Shown piece by piece: positions 36,343-41,546 of a DNA stretch of 41,546 nt (the stretch's first letter is position 1; each line of letters starts with the position of its first letter). Source of the stretch: Flavobacteriaceae bacterium (GTDB lineage Bacteria; Bacteroidota; Bacteroidia; Flavobacteriales; Flavobacteriaceae); assembly GCA_002862645.1 (NCBI GenBank), contig PKDQ01000031.1, positions 1 through 41,546 of the forward strand, read 5' to 3'. The position numbers and the translations under genes are program-made. The notes beneath the pieces are model-generated. The model was not told where the DNA came from. It made no database searches and was given only the letters and a program-made list of their open reading frames with translations.

Positions 36343-36371
36343 CAAATATACACGCATTTTCGGATACACAA
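36343..36371 (-). promoter_or_regulatory. Promoter of tRNA-Asp
   Basis: On the minus strand TTG (36369-36371), 18 nt, then TATATTTG (36343-36350) fit the Bacteroidota -33/-7 consensus. The start would lie about 13 nt before the mature tRNA 5' end. Confidence 0.7.
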
Positions 36372-36389
36372 AAGCAAAAAAAATATTGA

Positions 36390-36707
36390 CTATAGCTGCT
36401 GGTCAATTGCAGTAGCATAAACAGCCTTTGGCGAAACACCAACCTTGCGGTCAACTAGCTCACCATTTTTGAACAAAAGCACTGTTGGAATATTTCGTAC
36501 CCCAAATTTAGCAGCGAACTCTTGATTGTTGTCAACGTCTACTTTTCCAACAACGGCTTTGCCTTCGTATTCATTACTTAGCTCATCAATAATGGGGCCT
36601 ACCATTCTGCAAGGACCACACCACTCTGCCCAGAAATCAACCATCACAGGCTGATTGGATTTTAAAACAACTTCATCAAAGTTTGCATCTGTAATTTCTA
36701 GTGCCAT
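36390..36707 (-). CDS. trxA: Thioredoxin
   Basis: This 105-residue cytoplasmic thioredoxin has the redox motif WCGPC (Cys30, Cys33) in VDFWAEWCGPC, the buried Asp in that strand and the cis-Pro loop RNIPTVLLF. It reduces disulfides in ribonucleotide reductase, peroxiredoxins and others, recycled by thioredoxin reductase. It has its own promoter, upstream tRNA-Asp follows separately, and dnaE lies 100 bp upstream. Confidence 0.96.
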   Translation of the reverse strand: MALEITDANFDEVVLKSNQPVMVDFWAEWCGPCRMVGPIIDELSNEYEGKAVVGKVDVDNNQEFAAKFGVRNIPTVLLFKNGELVDRKVGVSPKAVYATAIDQQL

Positions 36708-36729
36708 AACTTATATATTTTTTGATTTT

Positions 36730-36758
36730 CAAATGTACATTGTTTTTTTACAAATCAA
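36730..36758 (-). promoter_or_regulatory. Promoter of trxA
   Basis: On the minus strand TTG (36756-36758), 18 nt, then TACATTTG (36730-36737) match the Bacteroidota consensus, 22 nt before the trxA ATG. Confidence 0.65.
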
Positions 36759-36807
36759 CGCAATTATGAATCGTTAGTCGCTATTGAGATATTTGCATTT
36801 TCAATAG

Positions 36808-39800
36808 CTAATTAAGCTTATACGCCACGGGGTATGCGTCCAAGGCTTCTAGCAGCTCCCCACCAACATGTACTTTTAATTTACGGCTCATGGTGTGTAA
36901 CTTAATCTCATCTTTCTTTTCATAGAATGTCATATCTAATTTGTGATCTCCCTTGTGTTTTTTAAACAACTTATCTAAAAAGGAAGCCAACTTTTCGTCA
37001 GCATGAGCCACATCGAGTTTAAGCGTTATTTTATTTGTACTCGACGTCAAAGTATCTTGAAGCAGTTGAAAAGCATTGAATTGCATTCTGGGTGCGCCTC
37101 TTTTGCCTGTCTCACGATTCAACCAACCTTCTCGAATAGAAGCCTTGACGTGTATAAAATTATCCTCAACCAAAAAGTGGCGATATTTGAGGTACTCCTC
37201 TCCAAAGATTTTAAATTGATAAGACTCCTCAAAATCTTCTAACATAAACATAGCCCAACCTTTCCCATTCTTAGAAACGCGATGATCAACTTCTCCAACC
37301 ATGCCACCAAAACTTAGTTCTTTATTAACCAATGCGTCCATATCATTGAAAACCCCGAGCTTGGCATTACAAAAATGTTTCATGGCGGGCGCAAAATCAT
37401 CAAGAGGATGGGCTGAAATATAAATACCTACTACTTCTTTTTCTTGCTTCAGTTCCTTTAAAGCAGTCCAAGGCTCACAAATGGGAAGCTCGGGTGTTGC
37501 AATTGTCACCGCAGCGCCGGCTCCAAACAAACTCACTTGGGAAGATTGTTCGTTTTCTTGGTGTTGAGCACCGTATTTAAGAGATTTTTCAACAAAAGTC
37601 ACCCCGTCTCCGTTATGATGAAAATATTGCGATCGATGTGCATCAGATAATGAGTCTAGCCCACCCGCAAGTATCAAACTTTCAAATGATTTTTTATTCG
37701 CCGCTCGAAGGTCTATGCGTTGTGTCAGATCAAAAATAGATGTATACGTTTGCTCTTGACGGTGTGCTACTATGGTCTCAACTGCAGCACGACCGACACC
37801 CTTAACAGCGCCCATACCAAAGCGAATGGCTCCCTTGTCGTTTACTGTAAACTTGTAGAATGATTCATTTACATCGGGACCTAGAACCAGTATGCCCATC
37901 CGACGACACTCTTCCATAAAAAAGCTAACCTGCTTTATATCGTTCATATTGTTGGATAATACCGCCGCCATATATTCTGCCGGATAGTTTGCTTTTAAGT
38001 AAGCCGTTTGATAGGCAATCCAAGCGTAGCAAGTAGAATGTGATTTGTTGAAAGCATACGAAGCAAACGCTTCCCAATCTTTCCAAATCTTTTCAAGTAC
38101 TTCACGCGGGTGACCACGCTCTTCTCCGCCATTTAAAAACTTAGGCTTTAGCTGTTCAAGTAAAGCAAAAATCTTTTTACCCATTGCCTTACGCAGCACG
38201 TCGGCTTCGCCTTTAGTGAAGCCAGCTAGTGCTTGAGACAACTGCATCACTTGCTCTTGGTAAACTGTAATGCCATATGTTTGTTTCAGGAACTGCTCCA
38301 TAGCTGGCAAATCGTAAGAGATTTCCTCCTGACCATTTTTTCTGCGAACAAAACTCGTAATATACTCTAGTGGCCCTGGGCGGTATAGGGCATTCATGGC
38401 AATAAGATCTTCAAATACATTAGGCTTTAAGTCCCGAAGGTATTTTTGCATACCCGCACTTTCATACTGAAAAACCCCGACAGTCTCGCCGCGTTGAAAC
38501 AAGGCGTAGGTAGGTGCGTCATCAAGAGAAAATTCATCTGGATTCAGCTCAATATTACGCTGGTATTTGACAATTTTTACAGTGTCTTTTATGAGAGTGA
38601 GTGTCTTCAACCCCAAAAAATCCATTTTTAAGAGCCCCGCATCCTCCACAACAGAATTGTCAAACTGAGTAACATATAAATCGGAGTCCTTGGCAGTTGC
38701 AATTGGAACAAATTCAGTAATATCATCGGGTGTAATGATTACACCACATGCATGAGTTCCAGTGTTGCGTAAAGAGCCTTCTAAAATTTGGGCTTGTTTA
38801 AGTGTCTCAGCCTCAAGATCATTTCCCTCAGCAATAAACTTCAATTGAGCAACACGAGCAAAGTCGTCAGCGCGTAAGGATTCTTTAAGGGCTTTGGCAT
38901 CAAGGTTGAAAATTTTCTTCAACTTCATGTTTGGCACCAGCTTGGCTACCCTATCTGCATCACCCAACGACAGGTCCAAAACCCGTGCAGTATCACGAAT
39001 GGACGATTTGGCTGCCATGGTGCCATAAGTTATGATTTGCGCTACTTGATTTGAGCCGTACTTTTCAATCACGTAATCGATGACTTTTGATCTTCCTTCG
39101 TCGTCAAAATCAATATCTATATCAGGTAAACTTACTCGGTCGGGATTTAGGAATCGCTCAAAAAGTAAATCGTACGCAATAGGATTTATATTGGTAATCT
39201 TTAAACAATACGCCACCACAGAGCCTGCTGCAGATCCGCGCCCTGGGCCAACCGATACATCCATTTCTCTTGCAGCAGCAATAAAATCTTGTACAATTAA
39301 AAAGTACCCTGGATACCCTGTATTTTCAATGACACTTAACTCAAAATCAATGCGTTCTTTAAGTTCATCATTCAAGGTTCCATAACGGGACTTAGCACCT
39401 TCATAAGTAATGTTACGCAAATAGGCATTTTCGCCCCGCTTTCCGCCATCAGCTTCATCTTCAGCAGACTGAAATGCATCAGGAATATCAAATTTTGGCA
39501 GCAATACTTCTCTAGCCAAATCAAATGCCGTTATTTTATCGAGTATCTCCGGTATACTCTCCAATGCTTGTGGCACATCAGCAAACAACTCTTGCATCTG
39601 TGTTGGCGTCTTGAAATAATATTCTTGGTTTGGAAGGCCATATCTATAACCACGGCCACGGCCAATAGGTGTCGCCTGTTTTTCTCCGTCCTTAACACAC
39701 AACAATATATCATGTGCATTGGCTTCTTCTTGCTTTAGATAAAACACAGAGTTAGTAGCGACAAGTTTTACATTATGCCTTTGTGAAAACTGAATAAGCA

Positions 39801-41139
39801 CAGGGTTGATGCGGTTTTCATCCTCCTGTTGGTGCCGCATGATTTCAATGTAGAGATCGTCATGAAACTGTTCTTTCCACCACAACAGCGCCTCCTCTGC
39901 CTGCTTTTCGCCTACGTTGAGTAATTTAGAAGGCACTTCGCCGTAAACATTCCCGGTCAGCACAATGAGGTTGTCTTTGTATTGCTGTATTAATTTTCTA
40001 TCAACTCGAGGCACATAATAGAAGCCTTTGGTGTACGCCAGGGAAGATAGCTTGGATAGGTTTTGGTAACCTGCTTTGTTTTTGGCAAGAAAAACCATCT
40101 GATAACCATTATCCCTTCGACTGCGGTCTAAGTGGTCTCCACACACGTTGAGTGTGATACCTACTATGGGTTTAAGCGGCGGCCTATCGTCATCTTCAGC
40201 GCGCTTGGCATTGACTTGTTTGACAGATTTTACAAAATGGAATGCGCCCATCAAATTACCCAAGTCTGTTAATGCCACGGCTGGCATCCCCATTTGGTCT
40301 GCTGTTTCCGCTAGTTCTTTTACCCTTATGGTAGACTGCAAGACCGTAAATTGCGAAAGGGTGTGCAAGTGTGCAAAAGGAGTGCTTAGCGCTGTTTTGG
40401 CTAAGACAGCTGGCGTAGAAACAGGCGCTTGGTTCTCTTGAATTAGTTTTGCTGATGCTGCCTTAAGATCGGTGTGCGACAATCCGATTAATGGTATGGT
40501 TTCCTTGAAAGTTTCATTTAAGCGTGAAACCAGCAGTTGGCCACCCGTAATTTGATCTACAGGAAATTTATTTAGACGTAGCAATTCAAAAAAAGTACGC
40601 GCTGTAGCCTCCACATCTGCTGTGGCATTGTGCGCCTGATCAAAGCTATCATCAAATAGATTTTTATAAAGCTCTGAAAGTGTTGGAAGTTTAAATTTTC
40701 CTCCTCTACCACCTGGAATTTGACATAGTGTAGCGGTATGCTCTGTACAAGTATCCAAAATAGGCGTTGTAGTAATGGAAGTATCCATGGCAAGGCGATC
40801 TAGCTCCGCTCCAACAATATTAATATCAAATTTGACATTATGGCCAACGATGTATTTTGATTTTGCCAATGCAGACTTAAAATCAGCTAAGATTGTGTCT
40901 ATGGCACTTCCTTCTTTTATCGCCAGATCTGTGCTAATCCCGTGTATTTGCTCTGACTCAAATGGTATATCGAAGCCTTCAGGAGAAACAACAAAATCTT
41001 TGTGTTCTAAGCAATTCCCGGAGTCATCATGAAGTTGCCATGCAATCTGAATACATCGTGGCCAATTTTCATGGTCTGAAATAGCCGCATCCCAACGTTT
41101 AGGCAAGCCAGTGGTTTCGGTGTCGAAGACTAAAAACAT
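36808..41139 (-). CDS. dnaE: DNA polymerase III alpha subunit with N-terminal DEDD exonuclease
   Basis: A 1443-residue replicative polymerase. Residues 1-190 are a DnaQ-like 3'-5' exonuclease (FDTETTG with Asp6 and Glu8, GHNVKFD, and HNATADVEAT carrying the last His and Asp). A PHP domain starts near residue 253 (FAHLHTLSQF), with ALTDLGNLMGAF where most PHP domains have TDHG. The polymerase core has GRGSAAGSVVAYCL and the catalytic PDIDIDFDD. A helix-hairpin-helix region (VKGVGRAAVETIV) and an OB fold (FGGMVGEVDHRVSKNGKGW) follow. The exonuclease fusion allows proofreading in the same chain and is normal in Bacteroidota. A weak TATATTTT box lies upstream on the minus strand. rpsP is divergent. 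Confidence 0.96.
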   Translation of the reverse strand: MFLVFDTETTGLPKRWDAAISDHENWPRCIQIAWQLHDDSGNCLEHKDFVVSPEGFDIPFESEQIHGISTDLAIKEGSAIDTILADFKSALAKSKYIVGHNVKFDINIVGAELDRLAMDTSITTTPILDTCTEHTATLCQIPGGRGGKFKLPTLSELYKNLFDDSFDQAHNATADVEATARTFFELLRLNKFPVDQITGGQLLVSRLNETFKETIPLIGLSHTDLKAASAKLIQENQAPVSTPAVLAKTALSTPFAHLHTLSQFTVLQSTIRVKELAETADQMGMPAVALTDLGNLMGAFHFVKSVKQVNAKRAEDDDRPPLKPIVGITLNVCGDHLDRSRRDNGYQMVFLAKNKAGYQNLSKLSSLAYTKGFYYVPRVDRKLIQQYKDNLIVLTGNVYGEVPSKLLNVGEKQAEEALLWWKEQFHDDLYIEIMRHQQEDENRINPVLIQFSQRHNVKLVATNSVFYLKQEEANAHDILLCVKDGEKQATPIGRGRGYRYGLPNQEYYFKTPTQMQELFADVPQALESIPEILDKITAFDLAREVLLPKFDIPDAFQSAEDEADGGKRGENAYLRNITYEGAKSRYGTLNDELKERIDFELSVIENTGYPGYFLIVQDFIAAAREMDVSVGPGRGSAAGSVVAYCLKITNINPIAYDLLFERFLNPDRVSLPDIDIDFDDEGRSKVIDYVIEKYGSNQVAQIITYGTMAAKSSIRDTARVLDLSLGDADRVAKLVPNMKLKKIFNLDAKALKESLRADDFARVAQLKFIAEGNDLEAETLKQAQILEGSLRNTGTHACGVIITPDDITEFVPIATAKDSDLYVTQFDNSVVEDAGLLKMDFLGLKTLTLIKDTVKIVKYQRNIELNPDEFSLDDAPTYALFQRGETVGVFQYESAGMQKYLRDLKPNVFEDLIAMNALYRPGPLEYITSFVRRKNGQEEISYDLPAMEQFLKQTYGITVYQEQVMQLSQALAGFTKGEADVLRKAMGKKIFALLEQLKPKFLNGGEERGHPREVLEKIWKDWEAFASYAFNKSHSTCYAWIAYQTAYLKANYPAEYMAAVLSNNMNDIKQVSFFMEECRRMGILVLGPDVNESFYKFTVNDKGAIRFGMGAVKGVGRAAVETIVAHRQEQTYTSIFDLTQRIDLRAANKKSFESLILAGGLDSLSDAHRSQYFHHNGDGVTFVEKSLKYGAQHQENEQSSQVSLFGAGAAVTIATPELPICEPWTALKELKQEKEVVGIYISAHPLDDFAPAMKHFCNAKLGVFNDMDALVNKELSFGGMVGEVDHRVSKNGKGWAMFMLEDFEESYQFKIFGEEYLKYRHFLVEDNFIHVKASIREGWLNRETGKRGAPRMQFNAFQLLQDTLTSSTNKITLKLDVAHADEKLASFLDKLFKKHKGDHKLDMTFYEKKDEIKLHTMSRKLKVHVGGELLEALDAYPVAYKLN

Positions 41140-41214
41140 GGTAACGGATTAGCCAACTAATTTAGTGAAGTTAGTATGTAAAATATACCTTAATGAATAT
41201 GAAGTTATTAACGT

Positions 41215-41244
41215 TTGGTAAAATCAAAAAATAGTGTAGATTTG
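41215..41244 (+). promoter_or_regulatory. Promoter of rpsP
   Basis: TTG (41215-41217), 19 nt, then TAGATTTG (41237-41244) match the Bacteroidota -33/-7 consensus. The leader of about 40 nt contains a small hairpin (AGGGT and ACCCT, 41261-41275) that may be a minor regulatory structure. Confidence 0.75.
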
Positions 41245-41290
41245 CCACGCATTAATAATCAGGGTTTTGCACCCTAAAATTTAATTTGAT

Positions 41291-41546
41291 ATGTCAGTAA
41301 AAATTCGCCTTCAAAGACACGGTAAAAAAGGAAAGCCCTTCTATTGGATAGTTGCAGCAGATGCACGTTCAAAGCGAGATGGTCGCTTCCTTGAAAAATT
41401 AGGTACTTACAACCCCAACACCAACCCAGCAACATTAAAAATCGACGTTGACAGCGCTGTTAATTGGCTTCAAAACGGAGCACAACCAACGGACACAGCT
41501 CGTAACTTACTATCTGAAGTAGGTGCTATGTTGAAAAATCACCTAG
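41291..41546 (+). CDS. rpsP: 30S ribosomal protein S16, partial
   Basis: The first 85 residues are present and the gene continues beyond the window. [42 protein letters not shown] and [15 protein letters not shown] are the S16 core, complete for the conserved domain; Bacteroidota S16 often has an extra C-terminal tail. S16 is needed for 30S assembly. It usually precedes rimM, which would lie outside. Confidence 0.97.
   Translation, partial: MSVKIRLQRHGKKGKPFYWIVAADARSKRDGRFLEKLGTYNPNTNPATLKIDVDSAVNWLQNGAQPTDTARNLLSEVGAMLKNHL

Overview
The window looks like a chromosomal segment from a member of the Flavobacteriaceae (Bacteroidota). Supporting evidence is the gldKLMN gliding/type IX secretion cluster, promoters of the Bacteroidota type (TTG, 18-19 nt, TAnnTTTG), a DnaE polymerase fused to a DEDD exonuclease, mevalonate-pathway genes of the GYDIA kinase type, low G+C and weak Shine-Dalgarno signals. 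It is mostly a conserved housekeeping region. No insertion sequence, prophage, integron or CRISPR array was seen.

Layout. 1-1032 (minus, partial) is a repeat-rich secreted protein with 80-residue Ig-like units. 1292-1486 is a small conserved protein. 1766-10241 (minus) holds a gene remnant, then gldN, gldM, gldL, gldK, an arginase-fold protein and topA. 10284-24591 (plus) holds an orphan YeeE-like half-transporter; miaB, a sigma-54 activator, lptE, a hypothetical gene and secG; groES-groEL; a GAF protein; purH; and mreB-mreC-mreD-mrdA-rodA. Next come a tail-specific protease (minus); surE, a membrane protein, lpxB, an NlpC/P60 lipoprotein and a short ORF (plus); a thioredoxin-fold protein and a POT peptide transporter (minus); HMG-CoA reductase and a GHMP kinase (plus); a decayed LytS-type histidine kinase (minus); a MscS channel (plus); tRNA-Asp, trxA and dnaE (minus); and the start of rpsP (plus).

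How the genes work together. gldKLMN form the motor and outer-membrane ring of type IX secretion. mreBCD, mrdA and rodA build the elongasome. lptE and lpxB serve LPS. HMG-CoA reductase and the GHMP kinase supply mevalonate-derived isoprenoids. secG, groES and groEL handle protein export and folding.

Most interesting points. (1) A sigma-54-like -24/-12 site lies directly upstream of groESL, downstream of a gene for a sigma-54 activator with no receiver domain, and no CIRCE element is present. (2) The 776-bp gap after the GHMP kinase is not empty: it holds a LytS-type histidine kinase broken by several stops and frameshifts, and beside it a possible short RNA with a sigma-54-like promoter and a strong terminator. 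(3) An arginase-fold protein beside gldK has lost three of six metal ligands. (4) tRNA-Asp appears to be transcribed with a long, hairpin-rich 3' trailer. (5) Two other genes look decayed: an FAD-oxidoreductase remnant behind gldN, and a short ORF where comEC might be expected.
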